DNA of 24,748 nucleotides from Bacteroidales bacterium (GCA_017429885.1 JAFROA010000197.1:1-24748), one strand, 5' to 3'. Positions 1-7,826 are shown, counted from the stretch's first letter. Numbers and translations are program-made. Notes: generated by a model not told the origin, from the sequence alone.

Positions 1-1499
1 TCCTGGCAGTGAGCGGCAGCCTTGGCCTTGTCAAGCTGGTTGGTGAGGATGTAAGCGAGGACAGTGTTGTGGCAGCAGCCCTTGGCATCCTTAAGATCCT
101 CGACAGCCTTGTCGTAGTTGCCGGAGAGGATGTCGATGACACCCTGGTTGGCCTTAGCGACATCGTTGCCAGCCTTCTTGAAGCAGCTGGCGGCCTTGGC
201 GAGATCACCATTGCGGAGAGCGAGGACACCCATAGCGTTGTCAAGCTCAGCGTCCTTGGTCTCGACGGCGGCGAAAGCCTTCTCAGCATTCTTGAGGTCA
301 CCGGCGTTCAGATAAGCGGTACCGAGGTTGAACCTGGCGGCGTCGCTGTCGAACTTGCTGATAGCCTTGTTGTAAAGTTTCACCTTGCTGTCAAGATCCT
401 TCACGAGAGTGGCGGCCTTAAGGAGAGCGGGCTCGTCGAGAACCTCACTGTTGTTGTTGATCATCTCAAGAAGCTCGTCAGGAGTGTAGTTCTTGAACTC
501 AACGTTGGCGATGAAGCGAGCGCGGCGGAGCTCAGGGAGAATGTCATTCTTAAGCTCAGAGTAGATAGAAGACATGTTCTTGATCTCGCTCTCACGAACG
601 GCAGGATCGCTGTACATGGAGAGAACGCGGAGGATGAGATCCTTGTCGCGGATGTCAGAGTTCTGGACAAGCTCCTGGAAGCCTTCCCAGTCCTGACCGA
701 TGCTCCTGACCTCAGGGTCGGTGACAGTCTTGCCCTTGACGACCTTATCCCAAGCCTTGTCAGCGGTCTTGGAACGGTTGTCGGAGAGCTTGCGGTTGAG
801 CTTCTCACCACCATCCGGGGAGGCGTAAGCGACGACCTCAGTTCCGACGAGGGTCTTGCGCTCGTTAGCGGCGATCTCGTCGAGAGCGTTCTGGAAGTTC
901 TTGATGGACTCGCCCTTGAGCTGCTTGCTCTGGACATCGGCGGAGTTGATCCTATAGAGGATCTGGCCCTCAGCGGTCTGCTTGAGGATAGCCTCGTAAC
1001 CGTCAGCCTTGAGAGGGACAAGACCACCGGCCTTCACGAGCTGATAGGTGGTGTTGACACCATCAGCAACCTTCTTGGTAGGAAGAGCGATGGACTTTTT
1101 CTTGTACTTCGCGACACCGCGGAGCTCGAGATGAGACTTCTCCATTCCCTCGACAAACGGGAAATGAAGCTTCTCGGTCACTGTTGAACCATCCTTGGGA
1201 ACAACTTTGTAGTTGTCCTTGACTTTCTCGCCCTGATACATGAGGGGAGCCATTTTGGACTCGCCACCCTCATACACGATGACGGGAGTGACCTCGAGGA
1301 TGGCCTTCGGATGGAAGTAGTTGGCCGGATAGGTCACAGAGACGGTGGGATCAACGTTGCCAGCGACAGCCTCAAGAACGGCGTGGTTGCAGGTAACAAT
1401 AACATTGTCAGCAAGTTCAGCCATCTTCTTGGCCGAAGAGCAAGCGACGGCGGACAGCACGATAGCAGCCGCTGCAAGAATCTTAATTGCTTTCTTCAT
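1..1499 (-). CDS. OmpA/TPR-like outer-membrane lipoprotein, 3' end beyond window
   Basis: Read on the minus strand from ATG at 1499; the frame stays open for 499 codons to the window edge, so the C-terminus is missing. The N-terminus is a lipoprotein signal: KK, a hydrophobic stretch, then LSAVAC with the lipidated Cys at residue 20. A central segment (about residues 225-245) with AYASPDGG..LNRKLSDNRS resembles the peptidoglycan-binding OmpA core (D/S-x-x-G-x-x-x-x-N-x-x-LS-x-x-R). From about residue 380 there are alpha-helical repeats like TPRs (FNLGTAYLNAGDLKNAEKAF). Inference: an abundant envelope lipoprotein linking outer membrane and cell wall. Codon choice is strongly biased (GCC, GGC, AAG, CTC), fitting high expression, and this bias leaves an antisense frame open by chance. 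A promoter lies just upstream. Exact family not known to me. Confidence 0.8.
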   Translation of the reverse strand, partial: MKKAIKILAAAAIVLSAVACSSAKKMAELADNVIVTCNHAVLEAVAGNVDPTVSVTYPANYFHPKAILEVTPVIVYEGGESKMAPLMYQGEKVKDNYKVVPKDGSTVTEKLHFPFVEGMEKSHLELRGVAKYKKKSIALPTKKVADGVNTTYQLVKAGGLVPLKADGYEAILKQTAEGQILYRINSADVQSKQLKGESIKNFQNALDEIAANERKTLVGTEVVAYASPDGGEKLNRKLSDNRSKTADKAWDKVVKGKTVTDPEVRSIGQDWEGFQELVQNSDIRDKDLILRVLSMYSDPAVRESEIKNMSSIYSELKNDILPELRRARFIANVEFKNYTPDELLEMINNNSEVLDEPALLKAATLVKDLDSKVKLYNKAISKFDSDAARFNLGTAYLNAGDLKNAEKAFAAVETKDAELDNAMGVLALRNGDLAKAASCFKKAGNDVAKANQGVIDILSGNYDKAVEDLKDAKGCCHNTVLAYILTNQLDKAKAAAHCQ

Positions 1500-1556
1500 T
1501 GCTAAAATTTAATTTATAATTGGACAATTGCTCAATTTGCCTTTTACATCAGTAGG

Positions 1557-1588
1557 CAAATATAACTATTATTTTCGTAACTTTGCAA
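1557..1588 (-). promoter_or_regulatory. Bacteroidetes-type promoter of the OmpA/TPR-like lipoprotein
   Basis: On the minus strand a -33 TTG (1588-1586) is followed after 21 bases by a -7 TATATTTG (1564-1557), matching the phylum's TTTG / TAnnTTTG pattern. The implied transcript starts near 1550, leaving about 50 bases of leader before the ATG at 1499. The -33 element directly abuts the -7 element of the opposite-strand promoter. Confidence 0.65.
1578..1585 (+). promoter_or_regulatory. -7 promoter element (TAACTTTG) of the sigma-54 activator operon
   Basis: TAACTTTG matches TAnnTTTG and ends only four bases before the ATG at 1590. No good -33 TTTG is visible 17-23 bases upstream, so the element is weaker than others here. 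If it is used, transcription would begin at or next to the start codon and the mRNA would be leaderless or nearly so. Confidence 0.45.
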
Positions 1589-1589
1589 T

Positions 1590-2819
1590 ATGGACTCACA
1601 AGATTTACAAAGGCTGAAGAACAAGTACGACATCATCGGTAATGATGCCGCCCTGAATCGCGCGCTTGAGACAGCCATCACCATAGCTCCAACCGACCTC
1701 ACCGTCCTTGTTACAGGAGAAAGCGGAGTCGGCAAGGAGAATATACCCAAGATAATTCACCAAAACAGCCGGAGGAAGACAGGTAAGTATTTCGCTGTCA
1801 ACTGCGGGGCGATTCCGGAGGGAACTATTGACTCAGAGCTTTTCGGCCATGAGAAAGGCTCCTTCACAGGAGCCATCGAGACGAGGAAGGGATATTTCGA
1901 GGAGGCGGACGGTGGCACACTTTTCCTTGATGAGATAGGCGAGTTGCCTCTCCCCTCACAGGCAAAACTCCTCAGGGTCCTGCAAAGCGGGGAATTCATC
2001 AAGGTGGGTTCCTCCAAAGTCCAGAAGACCGATGTAAGGGTCATCGCGGCCACCAACAACGACCTTATCCACGCTGTCAGCAAAGGCAAATTCAGGGAAG
2101 ACCTCTATTACAGGCTCAACGCGATACAAATAAGAATGCCCGCCCTGCGTGAACGCAAAGAGGACATCTATCTCTTCTTCAGGAAGTTCTCCTCTGACTT
2201 CTCTGAGAAATACGGAATGGGCAAAGTGTCCCTCACTAACGAGGCGATAGACTTGCTGATCAACTATCGCTGGCCCGGAAATATTCGCCAACTGAAGAAT
2301 GTAGCCGAGACAGTGACGGCTCTCGAGTCCGAGAAACTCACCCCCACATCAGGGAGATGTGTGGTGGACGCCGCCACATTGGCCGGTTATATGCCTAAAG
2401 AGGACGTGAACCTTCTGCCTGCCATCCAGGATGGCGGCCGAGGTGAGACGATGTCCGACTCCGACAGGCAGATGTTCATCAAGGCCATCCTGGACCTCAA
2501 ACGTGAAGTGGATGACCTTAAGGCTCGTGTGAACGGAGCCGCCCACGAGGATCCTGTAGTCCTTAATCCCCACGTGATGGCGGAGGAGGCGGAGTGGCAA
2601 GGGCAAGGCGCCCCTGTATCAAGCGAGGAGATAGGCAAGGTGGTGGACATCAATGTCCAAGACAATCAGTCCGATGATCTTTCCATAAAGAAGTCCAATC
2701 TCGAGAACATAGTCAAAGCCCTCGAGAAGCATCATGGCAACAGGAAACTGGCAGCCCGTGAGGTTGGCCTGTCCGAAAGGACCCTCTACAGAAAGATCAA
2801 AGAATATCATTTGGAATAA
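1590..2819 (+). CDS. Sigma-54-dependent transcriptional activator (AAA+ / Fis HTH, no receiver domain)
   Basis: A 409-residue bacterial enhancer-binding protein. The AAA+ domain starts almost at the N-terminus: Walker A GESGVGKE at 43-50, the sigma-54 contact loop GSFTGA at 90-95 (the common form is GAFTGA), Walker B GGTLFLDE at 108-115, and the RxDLYYRL arginine region near 169-176. A linker of about 100 residues without a recognised fold leads to a Fis-type helix-turn-helix at the C-terminus (GNRKLAAREVGLSERTLYRK). There is no receiver, GAF or PAS domain, so the signal it senses is unknown. The start is supported by the short N-terminus (LQRLKNKYDIIGND) that I recall in Bacteroides homologues. 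It heads an operon with lptE, a TPR-like gene and secG; the lptE start is five bases after its stop. Family assignment is firm, target genes unknown. Confidence 0.95.
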   Translation: MDSQDLQRLKNKYDIIGNDAALNRALETAITIAPTDLTVLVTGESGVGKENIPKIIHQNSRRKTGKYFAVNCGAIPEGTIDSELFGHEKGSFTGAIETRKGYFEEADGGTLFLDEIGELPLPSQAKLLRVLQSGEFIKVGSSKVQKTDVRVIAATNNDLIHAVSKGKFREDLYYRLNAIQIRMPALRERKEDIYLFFRKFSSDFSEKYGMGKVSLTNEAIDLLINYRWPGNIRQLKNVAETVTALESEKLTPTSGRCVVDAATLAGYMPKEDVNLLPAIQDGGRGETMSDSDRQMFIKAILDLKREVDDLKARVNGAAHEDPVVLNPHVMAEEAEWQGQGAPVSSEEIGKVVDINVQDNQSDDLSIKKSNLENIVKALEKHHGNRKLAAREVGLSERTLYRKIKEYHLE

Positions 2820-2824
2820 AGAAT

Positions 2825-3334
2825 ATGAGAAGAATCGCCATATCAGCCTTGATCGCGGTCTCCTTCCTTCTGGGAGGCTGCTCGATAGTCAAGTACTCCT
2901 TCTCCGGCACCTCTATCCAGCCGGATGTCAAGACGGTGACTATCAACTATTTCGAATACAAGGCACTTAAAGTCAACCCTACTTTGAGCAACGACCTGAC
3001 CGAGGCGATGAAGGAAAAGTTCCGCAAGCTGACAAAGCTCGAGCAGGTGGACATGGACGGAGACCTTGAGCTCTCCGGGACTGTGACAGGCTATGAGGTG
3101 AGGGCTGCCGCCGTCACCGCCAACGAAGTCGCGGCCATGAACCGTCTCACTGTGAACGTCAGCCTCAAATTCACCAACCGGAAGTATCCGGAGGAGGATT
3201 TCGAGAAGAGTTTCTCGGCATATTCAGACTATGACTCCACCAACTCGCTGGATGCGGTGGAAGCGTCCCTCTGCGAGGAGATAGTGGAAAAATTGGCCGA
3301 GGACATGTTCAACGCCAGTGTGGCTCAATGGTAA
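2825..3334 (+). CDS. lptE: LptE-family LPS-assembly lipoprotein
   Basis: A 169-residue lipoprotein with signal MRRIAISALIAVSFLLGGC, lipid-anchored Cys at residue 19. The mature N-terminus CSIVKYSFSGTSIQPDVKTV, with a following FEY motif, resembles Bacteroidetes LptE proteins (C-x-I-x-x-x-SF-x-G-x-S-I). LptE plugs the LptD beta-barrel at the outer membrane and helps insert lipopolysaccharide; this role is family knowledge. The fold expected is a small alpha/beta sandwich, consistent with its length. It follows the sigma-54 activator by five bases and its stop lies four bases before the next start, so it is inside an operon. Its place between a sigma-54 activator and secG is an arrangement I recall from Bacteroidales. 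Confidence 0.85.
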   Translation: MRRIAISALIAVSFLLGGCSIVKYSFSGTSIQPDVKTVTINYFEYKALKVNPTLSNDLTEAMKEKFRKLTKLEQVDMDGDLELSGTVTGYEVRAAAVTANEVAAMNRLTVNVSLKFTNRKYPEEDFEKSFSAYSDYDSTNSLDAVEASLCEEIVEKLAEDMFNASVAQW

Positions 3335-3338
3335 GGTC

Positions 3339-4001
3339 ATGGAAGCTGTCGGAAACCTCAAGTCTTTGACTACGGACGAATTGACCAGCGTGATCAAGAA
3401 CTGGCCATGGTTCGGCGCCGCCAGAAGGGAGCTCTGCGAGAGGATGTCCAAAATGGGAGGAAGCGAGTGGGGCAAGGAGCAATATGCCGACGCCGCCATG
3501 TACATCGCTTCTCGCACCATAGTCTCCGACATTGTCCGTTCCAGTCGCAAAGAGGATTATTCCGACAAGGATGTCCAGACCCTCCTGAAGCGTTTCATCG
3601 CCCCTGAACCGAGGCCTGTTTCCGAAGCATTGTCCGGCGTGCAGTCCGGGGACAGCGAAGTCCATCCTCGCTCCGCCGCGGCCGTGCCGAAACCGTATCG
3701 CAGGACCGTCAAGGTCGCTGGAGCTGACTTTTTCTCCCAAGATGAGTACAAGGATGTCACCCTTGAGGAAGACAACTACTTCGCCAGATTCAAGGTCACT
3801 AAAAACGACGAGAGTGACGGAAGGAAATGGGAGGATCCGGAACTCGGATTCTGCACCGAGACTCTCGCCTGGATTTACGCCGACCAAGGCTACTATGCTG
3901 AGGCAAAGAAGATTTATTCCCGCCTAATGTTGCGATATCCGGAAAAAATCGCTTACTTTGCAACCCTTATCGAAAAATTGGACGAAGAAATTAAAAAATA
4001 A
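3339..4001 (+). CDS. TPR-like protein of unknown function between lptE and secG
   Basis: A 220-residue protein with no signal peptide or membrane segment, probably cytoplasmic. The N-terminal region (about 1-90) is helical with a NWPWFGAARRELCERM segment; the middle is polar and Pro/Ser-rich (about 95-125); the C-terminal part has one TPR-like helix pair (ETLAWIYADQGYYAEAKKIY, then LMLRYPEKIAYFATLIEKLDEEI). The ATG at 3339 was preferred to an in-frame GTG at 3318, because the GTG would overlap lptE by 17 bases and the ATG follows the lptE stop by four bases. I recall similar proteins in this position in other Bacteroidales, where they remain uncharacterised. The function is not known; membership in an envelope-biogenesis operon is the only hint. 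Confidence 0.85.
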   Translation: MEAVGNLKSLTTDELTSVIKNWPWFGAARRELCERMSKMGGSEWGKEQYADAAMYIASRTIVSDIVRSSRKEDYSDKDVQTLLKRFIAPEPRPVSEALSGVQSGDSEVHPRSAAAVPKPYRRTVKVAGADFFSQDEYKDVTLEEDNYFARFKVTKNDESDGRKWEDPELGFCTETLAWIYADQGYYAEAKKIYSRLMLRYPEKIAYFATLIEKLDEEIKK

Positions 4002-4006
4002 CTAAT

Positions 4007-4366
4007 ATGAATACCTTATTCACAATCCTCACAATCCTGATTGTCATCGCCGCGGTTCTGCTTATCGCCGTCGTCCTCCTTCAGAGTGGAAAGGGCGAGG
4101 GTATGGCCAGCAACTTCACGTCAGCCAATCAGACACTTGGAGTCAGGCAGACCGCCGACATCCTTGAGAAGGTTTCCTGGGGTCTCGTGACCTTCATCCT
4201 CGTGGTCTCAATCGTCACTTCCTTCACCGTCCGCAACCATGTCTCTGGTGTGGATGTGAACGACATCATTGAGAACGTCGAGGAGCAGCCCGCTTTCCCT
4301 TCAGCTCCCGTCCAGCAGGACGCTCCCGCCGCTGAGGCTCCCGCTGCTGAGGTTCCCGTGAACTAA
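4007..4366 (+). CDS. secG: Preprotein translocase subunit SecG
   Basis: A 119-residue inner-membrane protein with two transmembrane segments (about 4-26 and 56-75) separated by the conserved cytoplasmic SecG loop, LLQSGKGEGMASNF followed by LGVRQTADILEK. SecG assists SecYEG in exporting unfolded proteins with SecA. The tail from about residue 90 is acidic, then rich in Pro and Ala, and is longer than in E. coli; such tails are common in Bacteroidetes as far as I recall. It begins five bases after the preceding stop and is the last gene of the operon, followed at once by two hairpins, the second of terminator type. Confidence 0.95.
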   Translation: MNTLFTILTILIVIAAVLLIAVVLLQSGKGEGMASNFTSANQTLGVRQTADILEKVSWGLVTFILVVSIVTSFTVRNHVSGVDVNDIIENVEEQPAFPSAPVQQDAPAAEAPAAEVPVN

Positions 4367-4412
4367 CTGACAATCTGTCAGTCTAACTCTGTTGGAACAT
4401 ATTTTGACCTCT

Positions 4413-4441
4413 AAATGTCTGGCCACATGGCCGGACATTTT
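4413..4441 (+). terminator. Rho-independent terminator after secG
   Basis: AAATGTCTGGCC (4413-4424) pairs with GGCCGGACATTT (4429-4440) around an ACAT loop, with one G-T pair, and the sequence ends in TTTT. A smaller hairpin, ACTGACA/TGTCAGT with a three-base loop (4366-4382), sits directly on the secG stop. Together they should end the secG operon transcript. Confidence 0.8.
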
Positions 4442-4445
4442 GATT

Positions 4446-4568
4446 ATCTGGGAAGGTGGTCCCCTTCCGGAACCACTGCCACCCTCGGCAAGTTAAGAGG
4501 GGGGACCGGAGCGAAGCGAGCGGTGGGGCCGCGAAGCGGCGGTTACGAAGGGGACCACCTTCCCAGAT
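4446..4568. repeat. Long inverted repeat (hairpin A) in front of clpB
   Basis: The outer arms, 4446-4466 and 4548-4568, are perfect reverse complements over 21 bases. The 81-base interior holds weaker internal pairing (AACC with GGTT next to the arms), a small GCCGC-GAA-GCGGC hairpin (about 4529-4541) and AGCGAAGCGAG at 4510-4520. The outer arm ends six bases before the Shine-Dalgarno sequence of clpB. No T-run follows, so it is not a typical intrinsic terminator. A second hairpin with different arms but the same 11-base interior motif lies just after clpB. Confidence 0.85.
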
Positions 4569-4574
4569 AGAAAC

Positions 4575-4581
4575 AAGGAGG
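4575..4581 (+). promoter_or_regulatory. Strong Shine-Dalgarno sequence of clpB
   Basis: AAGGAGG lies seven bases before the ATG at 4589. Such full anti-16S complementarity is unusual in this phylum and is stronger than at most other starts in the window. It fixes the start at 4589 and so supports a genuine protein without the ClpB N-domain. It sits just outside the stem of hairpin A. Confidence 0.7.
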
Positions 4582-4588
4582 TACAAAG

Positions 4589-6784
4589 ATGGACAACAGA
4601 AACAATAACAACAATTTGCAGTTCCTTCCGAAGTTCGCCATCAACCTTAATGAGCAAGCTTCCCAAGGCAAACTCGACCCTGTCATCGGCAGGGATGACG
4701 AGATAAGAAGGGTTCTCCAGATCCTTAGCAGGAGAACCAAGAACAACCCGATCCTGGTCGGTGAGCCCGGAGTCGGAAAAACCGCCATTTCCGAAGGCAT
4801 CGCCCAAAAGATTATCGACGGCGACGTCCCGGAGAACCTTAAAAGCAAGAAGGTCTACTCCCTCGACATGGGAGCCCTGATCGCGGGAGCCAAATACCAA
4901 GGAGAGTTCGAGGAAAGGCTTAAAGGTGTTGTCAAAGAAGTGGTTGACAGCGCCGGAGAGATTATCCTGTTCATAGACGAGATCCACACCCTCGTCGGCG
5001 CCGGAAGGACATCCGGAGCCATGGACGCCTCTAATATTCTTAAACCTGCCCTCGCGAGGGGTGAGCTCAGGACCATAGGATCCACCACTCTGGACGAGTA
5101 CCAGAAATATTTCGAGACCGACAAGGCCTTGGAAAGGCGTTTCCAGATGGTCATGGTCGACGAGCCCTCAACGGCCGAGTCGATAGCGATATTGAGGGGG
5201 CTTAAGGAGAAATACGAGAACCACCACAGGGTCAAGATTGAGGATGACGCCTTGATAGCCGCTGTCAACCTGTCTCATAGGTATATAACCAACCGCTTCC
5301 TTCCGGACAAGGCTATCGACCTAGTTGACGAGGCCGCGTCCAAGCTGAGGCTTGAGATGAACTCCGTCCCGGAGCCTCTGGCTGAGCTCAACAGCGACAT
5401 CCGTCAACTTGAGATTGAGAAAGAGGCTGTCAAGAGGGAGGGAACCTCCTTGAAATCAGAGAGAATCGAGAAGGACCTCACCGACAAACTCGCAGAGAGG
5501 GACGCCCTCATGAAACGCTGGAATGACGAGAAAGACATACTCTCCGGCCTTCAGGAAGCCCGTCAGAAGATGGAGGACTATAAGATCGAGGCCGCATCTG
5601 CCGAAAGGGCCGGTGATTATGGCAAGGTGGCTGAGCTGCGCTACGGAAAGATGGCGGAGATACAGAAAACCATCGACGAGCTTTCCGCCAAGCAAAGCGC
5701 CATCGAGGATCCTATAGTGACAGAGGCTGTAACTCCCCAGGATATTGCCGAGGTCGTGGCCAAATGGACCGGAATACCTGTCCAGAAGATGCTTGAGAGC
5801 GAGAAGGAGAAACTCCTCCGCATTGAGACCGAGCTCCACAAGAGGGTGGTCGGGCAGGATCAAGCGATCCAGGCCGTAGCGGACGCTGTAAGGCGCTCAA
5901 GGGCAGGTCTTTCCAACGAGAAAAGGCCTATCGGTTCCTTCCTGTTCATGGGTACCACAGGTGTCGGAAAAACCGAGTTGGCGAAGGCGTTGGCAGAGTT
6001 CCTCTTCAACGACGAGAATATGATCACCCGTATTGACATGAGCGAATATCAGGAAAGGCACACCGTGAGCCGTCTCGTGGGTGCGCCTCCGGGATACGTT
6101 GGTTACGACGAGGGTGGTCAGCTTACCGAGGCCGTCCGCAGGAAGCCATATTCGGTGATTCTGCTGGACGAGATCGAGAAGGCCCATCCGGATGTGTTCA
6201 ACGTGCTTCTGCAGGTGCTTGACGACGGTCGTCTGACCGACAACAAGGGACGCACGGTCGATTTCAAGAATACCATCTTGATAATGACCTCAAATGCCGG
6301 TTCTGACATAATCGCCTCCTACATGGAGTAGTTGCCTCAGATCGGGCTTCCAGGCTCCGACCCCACCGGGGAAATGAAGTCTATAGCCAAGAGGCGTGAG
6401 ATGCTTGAGGAGTGCAAGGATAAGGTGATGGACGTGCTTAAGATGACGGTCCGCCCCGAGTTCCTAAACAGGATTGATGAGATAATCATGTTCGACCCTC
6501 TGACTCGTAATGACATCAGGGATATTCTCCACATCCAGATGCGCCAGCTCCAGGATAAATTGGCTGAGGAGGGTGTGACGATTGATTTCACCAAAGCATT
6601 TGAGGACTGGATGGTCGAGGGAGGTTATGACCCGGCTTATGGCGCCAGGCCCATTAAGAGGTTGATGCAAAGGGAACTTGTCAATCAACTCGCCAAGGAA
6701 ATCCTGGCCGGAAGGGTCCATAAGGACTCAGCCATCGAGGTCGATTCCGTCGGCGGCAGCATCGTCGTCCGCAACAAATCCTGA
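4589..6784 (+). pseudogene. clpB: ClpB-like AAA+ disaggregase lacking N-domain, interrupted by in-frame TAG
   Basis: Codons from 4589 to 6784 form one ClpB-like frame of 732 codons including the stops, broken only by TAG at 6329-6331. Order: Asn-rich leader (1-10); first AAA+ domain with Walker A GEPGVGKT (58-65) and Walker B ILFIDEIH (about 125-132); coiled-coil M-domain (about 275-395), which marks ClpB rather than ClpA; second AAA+ domain with Walker A GTTGVGKT (about 455) and Walker B ILLDEIEK (about 522). The TAG follows the sensor-1 segment MTSNAGSD by seven codons. After it come NRPEFLNRID-type arginine-finger sequence (RPEFLNRIDE) and the C-terminal small domain with GARPIKR. The usual N-domain of about 145 residues is absent. 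ClpB works as a hexamer with DnaK to dissolve aggregates. Without readthrough, the 580-residue product lacks the second arginine finger and sensor 2 and should be inactive. An ATG at 6374 could restart the C-terminal piece. A sequencing error remains possible. Confidence 0.85.
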
Positions 6785-6801
6785 CACGGCATATCTGACA
6801 C

Positions 6802-6887
6802 TCCACGTCAGGACACTGGCCTAAGGCCGTACTCAGCCGCAGCGAAGCGAGAATGGACGCGGCCGTGGCCAGGTGTCCTGACGTGGA
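6802..6887. repeat. Long inverted repeat (hairpin B) between clpB and the sugar kinase gene
   Basis: The left arm (6802-6821) pairs with the right arm (6867-6887) over about 20 bases with a single bulged C. The loop contains an inner GCCGC/GCGGC pairing and AGCGAAGCGAG at 6841-6851, the same 11 bases found inside hairpin A. It fills the space between two convergent genes and could act as a two-way transcript end, although no T-run is present on either side. It could also be a dispersed palindromic repeat. Confidence 0.8.
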
Positions 6888-6892
6888 CAAGC

Positions 6893-7819
6893 CTAAAGCC
6901 GGAGGGAGGAAGCGAGGTCGGGGGTGATGTAGTTGAAGGAGGATTGGCAGCAAGAGGCCGAGAAACACTGGGCACTGGCCACGAGGGCGTCCCAGCGGTC
7001 TGCAGGAAGCCCTGAAAGAAGGTCCGCCTTGGTGATTCCATTCTTAATAAGGCCGTAGATGAACCCGGCATTGAAACTGTCCCCAGCGCCAATGGTGCTG
7101 ACAGTTTCGACCGGGGCTACGGGATACTCCAACGAAAGCCCGTGAATATCTCTAACCTTCAAGGGCTTAGACCCGAAAGTGCAGATAAAGTTGCCGCAGC
7201 GGGAGGATATTTTCTCATTGAAAACCTCGTCAGCGTCGTCAAGACCGAAAAGAGTAATGAAATCCTCGTGGCTTCCGCGGACGATATCGGCGAACTCGAA
7301 GTTTTCCCAAAGGGCGTTTCCGATATTCCCCAAGTCCTTAACATGAGATGGACGGAAATTGACATCGTAATACAGGATGGCGCCGGAAGCCTTGGCATAC
7401 TCCAGGAAACGCTTCACCGCCTCCCGGCATGCCGGATTCAACGCATAAAAGGAACCGAACAGGACCACATCATCCGGGAATATCTCTGGATACTTGAAAT
7501 CCTGACGCTCAGGGACCTGCTCCCTATAGAACGTGTATGAGGCGTCATTTTTCCCATCCAGGAAAGCCAAAGACAGGGGCGTCTTTGCCGGAAGTATATT
7601 CACGAAGCCCGGGTCAACCCCGTTGTCTGTCATGAACTCTCTGATTATGGAGCCCACCTTGTCGTCACCCACCTCGGACAGGAAGTCCGCCGGGATTCCG
7701 CATCTACCAATGGAAATCATTGAGTTAAAGGTAGATCCTCCAGGCACAGCAGCAGTCGGCTGGCCTCCCTTGAAGACTATGTCATAGACAGTCTCCCCTA
7801 TTCCGATCACTTTGCGCAT
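6893..7819 (-). CDS. PfkB-family carbohydrate kinase (fructokinase-like)
   Basis: A 308-residue cytoplasmic sugar kinase of the ribokinase/PfkB superfamily, transferring phosphate from ATP to a sugar hydroxyl. It shows the N-terminal sugar-binding GG (27-28, in AAVPGGSTFN), the central YYDVNFRP segment, and the C-terminal ATP and anion-hole motif TIGAGDSFNAGF, with catalytic Asp at 247. Spacing is typical for fructokinases, but the substrate cannot be fixed from sequence. The ATG at 7819 was chosen because family homology starts there (RKVIGIGETVYD); an upstream in-frame start would overlap the previous gene. It is the last gene of an operon with two peptidase genes, seven bases after the S46 stop. 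Its own stop is TAG (6895-6893), evidence that TAG is a normal stop in this genome. Confidence 0.9.
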   Translation of the reverse strand: MRKVIGIGETVYDIVFKGGQPTAAVPGGSTFNSMISIGRCGIPADFLSEVGDDKVGSIIREFMTDNGVDPGFVNILPAKTPLSLAFLDGKNDASYTFYREQVPERQDFKYPEIFPDDVVLFGSFYALNPACREAVKRFLEYAKASGAILYYDVNFRPSHVKDLGNIGNALWENFEFADIVRGSHEDFITLFGLDDADEVFNEKISSRCGNFICTFGSKPLKVRDIHGLSLEYPVAPVETVSTIGAGDSFNAGFIYGLIKNGITKADLLSGLPADRWDALVASAQCFSASCCQSSFNYITPDLASSLRL

Positions 7820-7826
7820 GGGTTCA

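Noticed and set aside
9..1187. A 392-codon plus-strand open frame opposite the OmpA/TPR-like lipoprotein gene.
   Set aside because: Its translation has no family signature, start context or signal; it is kept open by the strong codon bias of the minus-strand gene, whose lipoprotein signal, promoter and OmpA-like motif are clear.
6329..6331. Genome-wide reassignment of TAG to an amino acid.
   Set aside because: At least three other genes here (ends at 6893, 13125 and 16679) end naturally at TAG with family-typical lengths, and continuing past those codons would run into unrelated sequence or neighbouring genes.
6802..6887. Hairpin B as a standard intrinsic terminator.
   Set aside because: Neither strand has a T-run after the stem, and the shared interior motif with hairpin A points to a different element class. 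It might still reduce readthrough.
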